A DNA stretch of 43,903 nt from JBFWRI01 sp050248995 (GCA_050248995.1 JBFWRI010000016.1:1-43903); one strand, 5' to 3'; positions 1 to 7,827 are shown, counted from the first letter of the stretch. The notes: a model not told the origin generated them from the letters alone. Translations and numbers: made by a program.

Positions 1-933
1 CGCTTCAACCATATTATTGTAGGTCTGGCTGCCCGAAATGCCGATCAGCTGCGCCGGCACGCCGAACGCCAGCGCGATATCGCGCGCGGCCACATCACGG
101 CCGTGCAGCCATTCCATTTCCTGCGGGGTGAGGGCAAGTGAACGCCATTCAAGGCCGCCTTCCAGTATCATCGGGCGGCCGGCGTTGCGTGCGCCGCTGT
201 ACGATGTATCGAACTCTTCGCGCAGGCGCTGCAACTGGTCGTGCGTTAAAGTTTGCGGGCCTTCGCGCGGTGCATAGACAAGCGCGCCGCTGGGACGTGC
301 GGCCTGCTGCAGCAGCGCCTGGTTCCATGTGCCGGCGGCATTGTGCTGGTCAACGGTCATCATCGCGGCTTCCAGCGGGGCCATGCCGTACCAGTCATCC
401 AGCGGGTTGAACGTGCGCCAGTGCAAAATGTCGCATGCGCCATCCAACGGGTCGGCGGCCCAGCGGTGTGTTTTGCCGTTGAGCGAGTAATCATAGCCCA
501 GCGGCAAGCCAGCAGGGCCGGGCACAACTTTCATGCGGTCGGGGCGCAGCAGGTACAGTTCAGTGGGTGTTTCGCCGGCGTCGGGCCGCACGGCTTCGAT
601 GTACACATTGCCCGCCAGCTGCCACGTGGTGGCACACGCCGACAGAAAGTCGTGCCCACTCAGCATCGGGTTGGGGCGGCGCAGCAAATCCAGCAGCGGG
701 TGTTTGGTGACGATCTTGCCACGCGCGTCGTACAGTGTGTGCGGAATGGCGGCCAGCGCCTCGGCCACCAGCGTGACGCAGCGATAGACGATGATGTTCT
801 TGCGATAACCTTCCTCGGCCTGCACATCATACCGCCGCCCGCTCCACTTCGCGCGCGCCAACCCGGTAAGGGCGGTAAGCGCGCCGGTGGCAGAGGCTTT
901 GGTTTGATGCTTTTTGCCGAAGATATTCAACAT
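1..933 (-). CDS. HK97-family phage/GTA portal protein (3' end cut by window)
   Basis: The portal protein forms the dodecameric ring at the capsid vertex through which DNA is packaged. 311 codons are visible, starting at the ATG complementary to 931-933 with a good upstream AAAGGAG. The usual length is about 380-420 residues, so the C-terminal quarter lies outside the window. Typical features are the basic N-terminus (MLNIFGKKHQ), the YRCVTLVAEALAAIP helix, the WQLAGNVYIE segment, the DDWYGMAPLEAA motif and the FGVPAQLIGISG motif near the visible end. It shares the strand with the terminase at 1524-2804, matching the terminase-portal order of alphaproteobacterial gene transfer agents (g2-g3), although an opposite-strand gene separates them. 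A prophage origin is possible. The portal family is secure; the GTA assignment is inferred from context. Confidence 0.88.
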   Translation of the reverse strand, partial: MLNIFGKKHQTKASATGALTALTGLARAKWSGRRYDVQAEEGYRKNIIVYRCVTLVAEALAAIPHTLYDARGKIVTKHPLLDLLRRPNPMLSGHDFLSACATTWQLAGNVYIEAVRPDAGETPTELYLLRPDRMKVVPGPAGLPLGYDYSLNGKTHRWAADPLDGACDILHWRTFNPLDDWYGMAPLEAAMMTVDQHNAAGTWNQALLQQAARPSGALVYAPREGPQTLTHDQLQRLREEFDTSYSGARNAGRPMILEGGLEWRSLALTPQEMEWLHGRDVAARDIALAFGVPAQLIGISGSQTYNNMVEA

Positions 934-961
934 GTTAGCTCCTTTTGGGTGGAAAGCTTTA

Positions 962-976
962 TTAAATCGTGGTTAA
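962..976. promoter_or_regulatory. CtrA-type box, TTAA-N7-TTAA(C)
   Basis: TTAA at 962-965 and TTAA at 973-976 are separated by exactly 7 bases and followed by C, an exact match to the alphaproteobacterial CtrA full site. It lies in the 77-bp divergent region between the portal start (933, minus) and the hydroxylase start (1011, plus). CtrA controls GTA expression in Rhodobacter capsulatus and cell-cycle genes elsewhere. I saw no other full match in the window's intergenic regions. The motif is short, so chance is possible. Confidence 0.45.
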
Positions 977-1010
977 CCCTGTTATGGCTGAATCGTAGCA
1001 GAGGCTGGGT

Positions 1011-1529
1011 ATGATTGAATTTATTGGTGCATTCCTGTTATGGACGTTGCTGGCGTATGCCTTGCACCGCGCTGCGCATCATCCGCTTTTCAGCAAAACA
1101 CTGTGGCCCATTCACGCCGAGCATCATGCGCTTGATCATATGGAGCGCCCTAAATTCCCGGCGCCTACAGAGTTTTTCTTCTGGTTTGGTACATGGCGCC
1201 GTTCTGCCGATGTGTGGATTACACAAACAATTCCCGCAATTATCGCCGTCGCTGTATTTGGCGGTTATGCATGGCTGATCCTGCCGCTGCACTATGTGTA
1301 CGAAGTTTTCTTGGCAGACGGTATGCTGGACCATAACCCGGCGATTAAAGGCCGCATTACCCAGTGGATGACAATTGGCAGCATGCACCTGCGTCACCAC
1401 ACGAATTACAAGACCAACTACGGCTTTTACATCACACTATGGGATCGCCTGTTCGGCAGCTATCGTGGTGATGAGCCCGCACGCGAGCGTGTAAGGCCCT
1501 CTATCAGCCCGCAGTCAGTTCCGTCATAA
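1011..1529 (+). CDS. Fatty acid hydroxylase / sterol desaturase superfamily protein
   Basis: Members of this family are membrane di-iron oxygenases that hydroxylate or desaturate lipids such as fatty acids, sterols and carotenoids. The 172-residue protein has the histidine clusters that bind the two irons: HRAAHH at 19-24, HAEHH at 35-39 and HLRHH near 127-131, then the family's terminal LWDRLFGSYRG segment. Hydrophobic stretches at about 3-18 and 68-95 fit membrane embedding. It is short but complete for the bacterial subgroup (carotenoid-hydroxylase-like). The ATG at 1011 is preceded by a weak GAGGCTGGG. It lies on the opposite strand between portal and terminase, and its 3' end overlaps the terminase 3' end by 6 bp. 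That placement suggests insertion into the phage-like module. The substrate cannot be read from sequence. Confidence 0.85.
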   Translation: MIEFIGAFLLWTLLAYALHRAAHHPLFSKTLWPIHAEHHALDHMERPKFPAPTEFFFWFGTWRRSADVWITQTIPAIIAVAVFGGYAWLILPLHYVYEVFLADGMLDHNPAIKGRITQWMTIGSMHLRHHTNYKTNYGFYITLWDRLFGSYRGDEPARERVRPSISPQSVPS

Positions 1530-2804
1530 ACTCCTTATTGTCGGGTTTGCACGCACGCCTTGCATCAGTTCGGTAACGGCCCACACCAGTGCATCAACGC
1601 GGTCGGGTGAACCTTTGTCGAAACCCGCATAGGTAAAGCGGCACATCTGGTCTTCCAGTTTTGGCAGGCTGCCGACGTGATGCACGCGGCCGCGCTGGTA
1701 CAACGTGGAAACGGGTATCGCGCGGGCGACTTTACCTTTCACGGCGCGCACGGCCTTGAATGCCAGCTGCGGCGCGGCTGTTGCCAGCACGCGCGGGATT
1801 AAATCGCCGCCTTCATTCACTTCGCCCACAACCTGCGTAATGCCGAACGTGTCGCACAGGCTTGCGGCCACGCTGGCCCACGCGTCGGGCGTATAGGTGC
1901 CGCTGGCATCGGCCAGCACATAGATATCGCCGCTCGCGCTGCGGCCCGCAGCCACGATGCCGGTTTCGTCACTCTCGGCGTGGCTGGTGACGGCGGGATC
2001 AAGCGCCACCACCAGGTATTCAAGCGGCGGCGCCGTGGTGACGCGCAGCACATCGATCTGTTTGCGATCCCACAGCGCGCCGTCGGCATCGCTGAGGATT
2101 TCGGCGTTCAGTTCCTGCCGCCCCAGTCGCGTGCCTTCGTACATATGCTTCAGCTGGGTAAGGGCGGTGCTGGCCAGATTCTCTTCGTTCTCGAACGTGG
2201 TGCCGCGCGTCACAAACACATCTTTGTGCTGCCGCGCGACAAGGTCTTTGATGGCCGGCACGGGCTTCGGCGTGGTGGTGACGACAACGCGCGGGTTATC
2301 GCCAAGTCGCAGGCCGAACAACAGCTGGTCGAACGCCTGCGGATATTGCCACGCGGCCAGTTCGTCGCACCACGCGCGGTGATGCTGTGGGCCGCGCAAT
2401 CTTTCAGGTTCGTCGGCCGAGAAAAGCTTGAAACGACTGCCGTTCTTTAAAACCAGTTCGCCAAGGCTGCGGTTCCATGTGCGCACACACTGCGGCGGCA
2501 AAACTTTTTTCAGCCCGCTGTCGCCTTCGACGCAGGTGTCGCGCGCGTCGGCATAGGTGGGTGCCACCACTGCGATGCGGCTGCCGGGATTCTGCAGCGC
2601 GTAATGCGCCACATCTTCGGCGCCGGTGCGGGTTTTGCCCCAGCCGCGCCCGGCAAGGATAAGCCAGATCGCCCAGTCGCCGTCAGGCGTCAGCTGGTTC
2701 GGGCGCGCCGTCGCCAGCCACGCCGCGCGGTAAACTATTGCCCAGAACGCCGGGGCTTTCAGCCTCTGGATGTTCACGTGGGTGTTTGCGTTGGTGTCGC
2801 TCAT
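1524..2804 (-). CDS. Terminase large subunit, GTA/phage type
   Basis: TerL is the ATP-driven motor and nuclease that packages DNA into the procapsid. In the 426 residues, the Walker A motif GRGWGKT sits at 52-58 and a Walker B-type CDE at 146-148 (acidic D147, E148). The C-terminal RNase H-like nuclease has D269 (VALDPA), E328 (VVGEVN) and D401/D404 (SPDRVDALVW). These domains and the length fit the Terminase_6 type found in gene transfer agents (g2). The start at 2804 leaves about 50 residues before Walker A, normal for the family, and no later in-frame ATG is plausible. The gene is intact. Its 5' end overlaps the upstream ORF by 122 bp, and its 3' end meets the hydroxylase gene. Confidence 0.93.
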   Translation of the reverse strand: MSDTNANTHVNIQRLKAPAFWAIVYRAAWLATARPNQLTPDGDWAIWLILAGRGWGKTRTGAEDVAHYALQNPGSRIAVVAPTYADARDTCVEGDSGLKKVLPPQCVRTWNRSLGELVLKNGSRFKLFSADEPERLRGPQHHRAWCDELAAWQYPQAFDQLLFGLRLGDNPRVVVTTTPKPVPAIKDLVARQHKDVFVTRGTTFENEENLASTALTQLKHMYEGTRLGRQELNAEILSDADGALWDRKQIDVLRVTTAPPLEYLVVALDPAVTSHAESDETGIVAAGRSASGDIYVLADASGTYTPDAWASVAASLCDTFGITQVVGEVNEGGDLIPRVLATAAPQLAFKAVRAVKGKVARAIPVSTLYQRGRVHHVGSLPKLEDQMCRFTYAGFDKGSPDRVDALVWAVTELMQGVRANPTIRSL

Positions 2805-3036
2805 AGGCCTTCATGAAAGAATCGAGTTTCTTCTTCTCGTCGTCGCTCAGCTCGTCGCCGGCGACGCCATCCTTGCGCACGGGGCTGCGGCCGTGGCCCA
2901 GCTCCAGCAGGTAGCGTGCTACCCAGAACTGCAGGCGGCTGTCGGGCTCATTCTTGCCGCTGGCTTCCAGAAGCGATTTCAGTTTTTCAAGGCACGCGTT
3001 CGTATAGCCGCGCGCCTGCTCGTCGATGGGTTCCAT
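2683..3036 (-). CDS. Hypothetical protein upstream of TerL; possible small terminase-like (g1) protein
   Basis: This 117-residue product is not recognised by sequence. It is predicted to be helical and charged, with the segment ARYLLELGHGRSP at about 40-52, similar in feel to the LLDRGxGxP stretch of several terminase-associated small proteins. A Lys/Glu-rich helix follows (SDDEKKKLD). The last 40 residues overlap the first 40 codons of terL in another frame and are rich in Pro, Gly and Ala, so that tail may be unconstrained. Position directly before terL matches g1 (small terminase) of alphaproteobacterial GTAs; this is inference only. No strong Shine-Dalgarno precedes the ATG at 3036. Confidence 0.5.
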   Translation of the reverse strand: MEPIDEQARGYTNACLEKLKSLLEASGKNEPDSRLQFWVARYLLELGHGRSPVRKDGVAGDELSDDEKKKLDSFMKAYERHQRKHPREHPEAESPGVLGNSLPRGVAGDGAPEPADA

Positions 3037-3055
3037 GATAAATCTTTAGGTGTGC

Positions 3056-3349
3056 TTAGAGGCTGAGGATCGAAAGATCGTCGCGCACAAGCGAGACGAC
3101 GGTCTGCATGCTTGCATCCATGCCGTTTTTGGCGAAAGCTTCAGCATATTCGTCAAAACAGGCTTCATACGCATCACGGGCGCAGTCATCATCAAGGACA
3201 TCAGCGCCAAGTTCCAGCGCCGCGCGCATCATATCCGGAATGCTGACGCCTTCCTTCTGCAGCGTGCGCTCCAGAAAGCCGCGCGACTCAGGCCCGGAGA
3301 TGGACGTGAACATGACAACGGCTTGTTGGATTTTGGTTTGGTCTGTCAT
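3056..3349 (-). CDS. Hypothetical acidic helical protein
   Basis: The frame is open back to 3418, but the likely start is the ATG at 3349 (MTDQTKIQQ), giving 97 residues. The product is acidic and predicted all-helical, with a run of Asp near the middle (ADVLDDDCARDAYEACFDEY) and two Cys (in DDDCARD and YEACFDE). No domain is recognised. It ends 19 bp before the ORF preceding terL and could be transcribed with it, but no function can be assigned. Only a weak CCGGA precedes the start. Confidence 0.5.
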   Translation of the reverse strand: MTDQTKIQQAVVMFTSISGPESRGFLERTLQKEGVSIPDMMRAALELGADVLDDDCARDAYEACFDEYAEAFAKNGMDASMQTVVSLVRDDLSILSL

Positions 3350-3527
3350 ATCCGGACTATAGCAGCTTGGGCCGGCTGAGGCGGTCAGATCTTTAGTTGC
3401 GACACGCTGCAGACGCAAGTAGCGACGCGAGAGTCAATACCCCGGGGTGGGTTTCTGAGTCAACAGGAAATTTCTAAAAAGGAAAAATACGCAACTTTAT
3501 TATAGAAAAACGTGCTAAGTGCCTGAA

Positions 3528-3562
3528 TTGACAGGGGGGAGCAAGCAGCCTCTTTATATATA
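3528..3562 (+). promoter_or_regulatory. Sigma-70-type promoter for the small membrane protein genes
   Basis: A perfect TTGACA lies at 3528-3533. A T/A-rich element (TCTTTATATATA, 3551-3562) follows, allowing a -10 such as TTTATA at 3553-3558 with a 19-bp spacer, or TCTTTA with 17. The element stands about 60 bp before the Shine-Dalgarno and ATG at 3621, and the surrounding 200 bp hold no gene. Confidence 0.5.
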
Positions 3563-3620
3563 GCAGGTTTTGGCGGGTAACGGGTTTCGTTCACCCCCGC
3601 TTAGATTGAAGGAGAGTTCA

Positions 3621-3917
3621 ATGAACCAAGTTAAAGTAGAAAAAGCGGCTGTCGGCTTTGCCGTGGTGGCACTGGTGGTGTTTATCATCAACGCCTGCCT
3701 GATTATGGATGCACAGGCGACGCAGCGCGACATCGGCGCCCGCCAGGCCGAAATCCAGCGCGGTATCCAGATCAGCCAGTTGAACAACGACCTGATCCGC
3801 GCGCTGGGCGTTGCGGCCATCGACAAGAAGGACACCAAGATCAAGGACCTGCTGTCGCAGAATGGTATCACCGTCGAGAAACGCGCGGACGCCCCCAAGC
3901 CCGCCGCCAAGCAATAG
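3621..3917 (+). CDS. Small membrane-anchored coiled-coil protein (pair member 1)
   Basis: The 98-residue protein starts at the ATG at 3621, which has GAAGGAGA just upstream; an in-frame ATG at 3570 lacks such a site. One transmembrane helix lies at about 8-28. A helical, Gln/Arg-rich stretch follows (DIGARQAEIQRGIQISQLNNDL), then KIKDLLSQNGITVEK and a Lys/Pro/Ala tail. The layout and the LLSQNGITV end match the next gene (LVDQMSKLGINI), suggesting an old tandem duplication. The order is single anchor, periplasmic or cytoplasmic coil, flexible tail. The family is unknown. Confidence 0.8.
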   Translation: MNQVKVEKAAVGFAVVALVVFIINACLIMDAQATQRDIGARQAEIQRGIQISQLNNDLIRALGVAAIDKKDTKIKDLLSQNGITVEKRADAPKPAAKQ

Positions 3918-3926
3918 GAGCGCACC

Positions 3927-4316
3927 ATGGTTATTGAAAACAAGACATCGTTCGCCGTGATGGTCATCGCGCTGACACTGACGCTGATGACGCTGTTCCA
4001 GCTGAAGCAGATTGTGGCGGAACGCACCGCCATCACCCGCAACTTCGACGCGCAGGAAGAAGCATTGGCGCAGGTGAAGAAAGTTGATGCGCAGTTCGGC
4101 AGCCTGGCCGTGGGCACGGCCCGTCTTGCCGAGGCCGGTAATGCCACGGCCAAGGGCCTGGTTGATCAGATGTCGAAGCTGGGCATCAATATCAACCCGA
4201 ACGCGGCCGAAGGGCAGAAGCAGGTGGAATTCCGCCAGCCCCAGGCCCCGCAGCGCGGCACCACCACACCGACATCTGACGCGACGCCTGCCGCACCTGC
4301 CGCTGTTGGCAACTAG
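3927..4316 (+). CDS. Small membrane-anchored coiled-coil protein (pair member 2)
   Basis: This 129-residue protein starts 9 bp after the previous stop, with AGGAGC upstream of ATG 3927, so the two are co-transcribed. One transmembrane helix spans about 8-27 (FAVMVIALTLTLMTLFQ). A helical region runs to about 88, containing LAEAGNATAKGLVDQMSKLG. The tail is disordered and rich in Gln, Pro, Thr and Ala. It resembles the preceding gene in layout and in the Gly-Ile-[TN]-[VI] end of the coil. No known family is recognised. Confidence 0.8.
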   Translation: MVIENKTSFAVMVIALTLTLMTLFQLKQIVAERTAITRNFDAQEEALAQVKKVDAQFGSLAVGTARLAEAGNATAKGLVDQMSKLGININPNAAEGQKQVEFRQPQAPQRGTTTPTSDATPAAPAAVGN

Positions 4317-4365
4317 GCGGCATCGCTGTCTGGCGCCTTTGTGCCGGACGGTGTAGATTCCGGTT

Positions 4366-5409
4366 ATGATGTTATCTGCCTATAAGGATCGTTTGCGTGC
4401 GCGCCTGTCGGCGCACGCGCAGCATACATGGGTGCGCCGTGCCTTCCATCTGGTATATGCCGTCTTTTTCGTGGCAGCGCTGTACCTGATGCTGTATCTG
4501 GCGGGCACGGTTTTCCTGTGGGCCGTTTTCACACGCCAGCAAGCGGGCGACCAGCCGGTGATGCTGACATGGTTCAAGGACCAGCATGCGTTGGGCCTGT
4601 CGGCGCCGCATGCGTGGGTCATGCTGAACGACGTGCCGGTGACGCTGCACGACCTACGGCTGACATGGCCACTATTCCGCCCGGCGCATCTGGATATGAG
4701 CGCTGCGCGCGCTGAAACCACGGTCAGCGGCACACAGATCACTGCCAGCAATATCAACATGAAATCACACATCGCGCTGCCATGGACGCGCATCATCGAT
4801 GTAGAAGCGCAGGATGTGAAGGTTGGCGATGCCGGGGTGGTGGCGACCCGCGCCAATACCATCATCGTGCGTGCGCCGCATGCCATGCTGACGCGTCGTT
4901 ACCTGTTGGCCGATGACGGCAAGCCGGCCGAGGCGTGGCGAGTGGAAACCGGCGTGGTGATTATGCCGCTGGGCACCGGCGGCGCGCTGCAGATCGATGA
5001 GATCGTGCTGGGCCTGTCGCTGAATCGCGCCCAACCTGACTGGCATAACCGCAGCGATGTCAGCGACTGGCAGGCAGGCGGCGGCCGGCTGGATGTGACC
5101 GATGCGTCGCTGCGCATGTTGGATGTGGCACTTGGTATGGGCGGCGATGTGCAGCTGAACAGCAAGCTGGGATTAAGCGGTGAACTGAAACTGCAGGTCA
5201 GTGGCATCGATCGCGGCTATATGCGCCTTGGTGAACTGGGCCTGATCTCGCCCGAACAGTATCAGGCGCTGGGCAACGTGCTGCGTCTGTTCCCGGACGC
5301 CGGTGCGCGCATTTATACCTTGCCTGTGTACCTGAAGGATACGTCGATCTACATCGGGCCGGCACCAATCTTCAAGCTGCCGCCGGTGCCGTGGGCCGAG
5401 AAAAAATAA
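4366..5409 (+). CDS. DUF2125-family membrane-anchored protein
   Basis: A 347-residue protein with a long N-terminal hydrophobic segment at about 27-53 and a large beta-rich domain predicted to face the periplasm. The end (YLKDTSIYIGPAPIFKLPPV) and the segments LDVTDASLRMLDVALGMGG and LSGELKLQVSGID fit the alphaproteobacterial DUF2125 family. That family has no established function and, from general knowledge, often lies beside prephenate dehydrogenase, as here. It ends 3 bp from the convergent tyrosine-pathway gene. The ATG at 4366 is followed by a second ATG, and either could initiate. The family call rests on motif resemblance and context. Confidence 0.75.
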   Translation: MMLSAYKDRLRARLSAHAQHTWVRRAFHLVYAVFFVAALYLMLYLAGTVFLWAVFTRQQAGDQPVMLTWFKDQHALGLSAPHAWVMLNDVPVTLHDLRLTWPLFRPAHLDMSAARAETTVSGTQITASNINMKSHIALPWTRIIDVEAQDVKVGDAGVVATRANTIIVRAPHAMLTRRYLLADDGKPAEAWRVETGVVIMPLGTGGALQIDEIVLGLSLNRAQPDWHNRSDVSDWQAGGGRLDVTDASLRMLDVALGMGGDVQLNSKLGLSGELKLQVSGIDRGYMRLGELGLISPEQYQALGNVLRLFPDAGARIYTLPVYLKDTSIYIGPAPIFKLPPVPWAEKK

Positions 5410-5412
5410 AAA

Positions 5413-6279
5413 TCAGCCTTTCAGCTGGCGACGCAGGGCGCGTGCCTTGGCCAGCCGTTCTTCAATCAATGCGGAATCACCCCAGCGGATGGCGCGGGTC
5501 AGGGTGGCGATTTCTTCCTGCAGGATATTCAGCTGCGCCAGCAGCGGTTCGCGGTTGGCCAGAAAGATATCACGCCACATAATCGGGTCGGACGCCGCGA
5601 CGCGCGTAAAACCGCTGAAGGTGGTGGCGGATATCTGCAGCACTTCCTGATCGATATGTGCGCCCATGTCGGCGGCGGCGTTGACGGTGGCGAAGGCGAT
5701 CAGGTGCGGCACATGCGATGTCATGGCCAGCACGCTGTCATGGTGCTGCGGGTCCATGATGGAAATATTCGCACCAACCGCTTCCCACAGCTTCTGGATA
5801 GGATCGATAGCGGTCAGCGATGTATTCGACGTCGGCGTCAGAATGCACCAGCGGCCCTGGAACAGTTCGGCGAAACCGGCATCGGGTCCGCTGTGTTCGG
5901 TGCCGGCGATGGGGTGGCCGGGCACAAAGTGACAACCGGCGGGAATATACGGTTCAACGGCGGCAATGACCGCCTGCTTGACCGAGCCGACATCGGTGAC
6001 GATGCAGCCCTGCGGCAGGTGCGGCGCGATGGCCTGTATGATGGGCTCGAATGTGCTGACCGGCGTGGCCAGCACAACAACGTCGGCATCGGCAACGGCT
6101 TCGGCAAGGTTATCGGTGGCATCATCGGCGAAACCGATACGCAAGGTGGCATCAAGATGCGGCTGGTAATTGTCGGCGATAATAACGCGCCGTGCCAGCC
6201 CCAGCTGCTTGGCGGCGCGCGCCAGCGACGAGCCGATGAGGCCGGCGCCGATGATGGTGATGGTGTTGAACAGAAGCAC
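5413..6279 (-). CDS. Prephenate/arogenate dehydrogenase family protein
   Basis: The enzyme oxidatively decarboxylates prephenate or arogenate with NAD(P)+ in tyrosine biosynthesis. The 288 residues show an N-terminal Rossmann fold with GAGLIGSSLARA at 11-22 and the DVGSVK loop at 96-101. The catalytic region GHPIAGTEHSG at 121-131 includes the conserved His. The C-terminal helical dimerisation domain follows. Length equals the monofunctional TyrA/TyrC type, with no fused chorismate mutase or ACT domain. It lies 55 bp downstream of the WCT-motif gene on the same strand. Substrate preference cannot be told from sequence. Confidence 0.92.
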   Translation of the reverse strand: MLLFNTITIIGAGLIGSSLARAAKQLGLARRVIIADNYQPHLDATLRIGFADDATDNLAEAVADADVVVLATPVSTFEPIIQAIAPHLPQGCIVTDVGSVKQAVIAAVEPYIPAGCHFVPGHPIAGTEHSGPDAGFAELFQGRWCILTPTSNTSLTAIDPIQKLWEAVGANISIMDPQHHDSVLAMTSHVPHLIAFATVNAAADMGAHIDQEVLQISATTFSGFTRVAASDPIMWRDIFLANREPLLAQLNILQEEIATLTRAIRWGDSALIEERLAKARALRRQLKG

Positions 6280-6334
6280 GGTTCTTTATAGCCGAATTCG
6301 CGTCACAGTACAGGTGGGCCGTATAGTGGCCGGG

Positions 6335-7774
6335 TCAGGCAGGCCGGTGGCCTTCGCGTTCGATGATGTTCGTGCGGGTCTTCGCGGGGTGCAGCATGGG
6401 CGGGGTGACGCAGGTACGGTCGGGCGTGCCGAACACGAAAATGGCCTGCTGCTGTTGCGGTGGCACGGCGGGTGGCATCGGCTGGCCCTTGCGCCAGATA
6501 TGATGGGCGTGGGTGACGCGGTTGATGAATACGCTTTCAATGCCCAGCCATTTACGCGATTCCGCGCTGTTGTGCGACATTTGCGTCGCCAGGCCGATGC
6601 CGCGGAACTGCAGGTCGAGATCGGGCAACAGCGGCACAACTGGCAGCAGGTTCACAGCCAGGCCCTTACGTGCATCGCTGTTGCCATGTTCGGCGATATG
6701 CTCGGCGATTTCCATCATGCGCTCGCGGTCCTCGCGCTCCGGCAGGAACGGCATGACCCGTACGGCATAGACGGCAATGTCTTTCAGGTACTTGCGGATG
6801 CCGGACCTGAACAGGGCGCAGGTTTCTTCCAGTGCTTCGTGCGCGGCCGGCGGGGCGATGCCGTTGACGTTCAGTGCGAACAGCGTGTTCATCATCTGCA
6901 TCTTGTGGGCATGATGGCCCGGTGTTCCTGCACCCAGCACTGCCACCGTCGCGTCGCTGAGGCGAGCACTGATCTCATTCCAGTATTTGGCGATGCCGGG
7001 GTTGTCGGCCAACAGGGCTTTCACCGGAATGGGGTTGTTGTCGGTAGTGCGTAGATCCCACGGGCCAATCGACGACTGGAAACGTTCGCCGGTCTTCAGG
7101 TCTTCGATCAGGAACAGCGGCACTGACAGCGACGCATCCTTGTCGGGCGTCATCAGGTAACGGTCGGCTGTTTCGCGGTTCCATGTGCACCACTGCGTGT
7201 ACAGCGCCGCCCACTTCACGGCATTGACCCCGGTCATCTTCAGCACACGCACTTCGGGTGTTTCATAAAGTACCGACATCTCGCCCGTGTCGATCAGCTC
7301 CTGCTCGGCGGCAACCGGGTCGGGACCCAGAAAGTAAGCAGTGTTGATGCCGTACTTTTCAGCGGCGACACGGCTGTGCGGATGATCGTAATGTTCACGG
7401 TGCGGCAACAGGCTTTGGTGCAGTTCATCCAGTGACAACGGCGTGCCATCCGGCTTGTAGAGACTGATCTGGATATTGCGGTACCGCAGATCCTGCACCG
7501 CCCACAGGTAAGCCGCTGCGCGCGCCAGTTCGGTTCTCATAAATTGACGCCCGATGGCCTGGTTGCGGGCGTGCAGCGTCAAAAACAGGCGCAGCAGATA
7601 AAGGGTGTATTCAGGTTTATCGCGCAAATAAGGATTGGCCGCCTGCAGGCGCTGAAGATCCTGCCCGCGGTCATAAGCGCTGCCTTCAAGCGCCGCCAGC
7701 ACATGCTGTTCAAACACGGGCATGGGGTTATCGAAGGTCCGCAGCGCGGTCATCTGGTCGCGCACTTTCAACAT
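6335..7774 (-). CDS. Uncharacterised protein with a WCT motif domain
   Basis: A 479-residue soluble protein. Residues 1-100 are helical. The centre holds QWCTW at 194-198 after a GVNAVKWAALY helix, then VPLFLIEDLKTGERFQ at about 218-233 and DNNPI at 245-249. This order (W-C-T, strand, short loop with G-E-x-[FY]-Q, then D-x-N-x-[PI]) resembles an uncharacterised domain in many phage and PcfJ-like proteins; that is my inference from pattern, not a search. The C-terminal half is helical and ends in a Pro/Gln-rich linker (PPAVPPQQQQ) and a basic tail. ATG 7774 has AAGGAG about 12 bp upstream; the ATG at residue 8 is an alternative. It probably shares a transcript with the downstream dehydrogenase. 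Confidence 0.75.
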   Translation of the reverse strand: MLKVRDQMTALRTFDNPMPVFEQHVLAALEGSAYDRGQDLQRLQAANPYLRDKPEYTLYLLRLFLTLHARNQAIGRQFMRTELARAAAYLWAVQDLRYRNIQISLYKPDGTPLSLDELHQSLLPHREHYDHPHSRVAAEKYGINTAYFLGPDPVAAEQELIDTGEMSVLYETPEVRVLKMTGVNAVKWAALYTQWCTWNRETADRYLMTPDKDASLSVPLFLIEDLKTGERFQSSIGPWDLRTTDNNPIPVKALLADNPGIAKYWNEISARLSDATVAVLGAGTPGHHAHKMQMMNTLFALNVNGIAPPAAHEALEETCALFRSGIRKYLKDIAVYAVRVMPFLPEREDRERMMEIAEHIAEHGNSDARKGLAVNLLPVVPLLPDLDLQFRGIGLATQMSHNSAESRKWLGIESVFINRVTHAHHIWRKGQPMPPAVPPQQQQAIFVFGTPDRTCVTPPMLHPAKTRTNIIEREGHRPA

Positions 7775-7827
7775 ATCAAGCCTATGCTCCTTACCCGGAC
7801 CGTCAAGTTAGGGCCTTCGCACATGCG

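Noticed and set aside
253..1014. Plus-strand frame opposite the portal gene
   Set aside because: Portal reads well on the minus strand; this frame has no domain or ribosome site.
1..3349. Complete prophage
   Set aside because: Only portal, terL and one small ORF are visible; no integrase, capsid or tail gene in the window, although the module may continue leftward.
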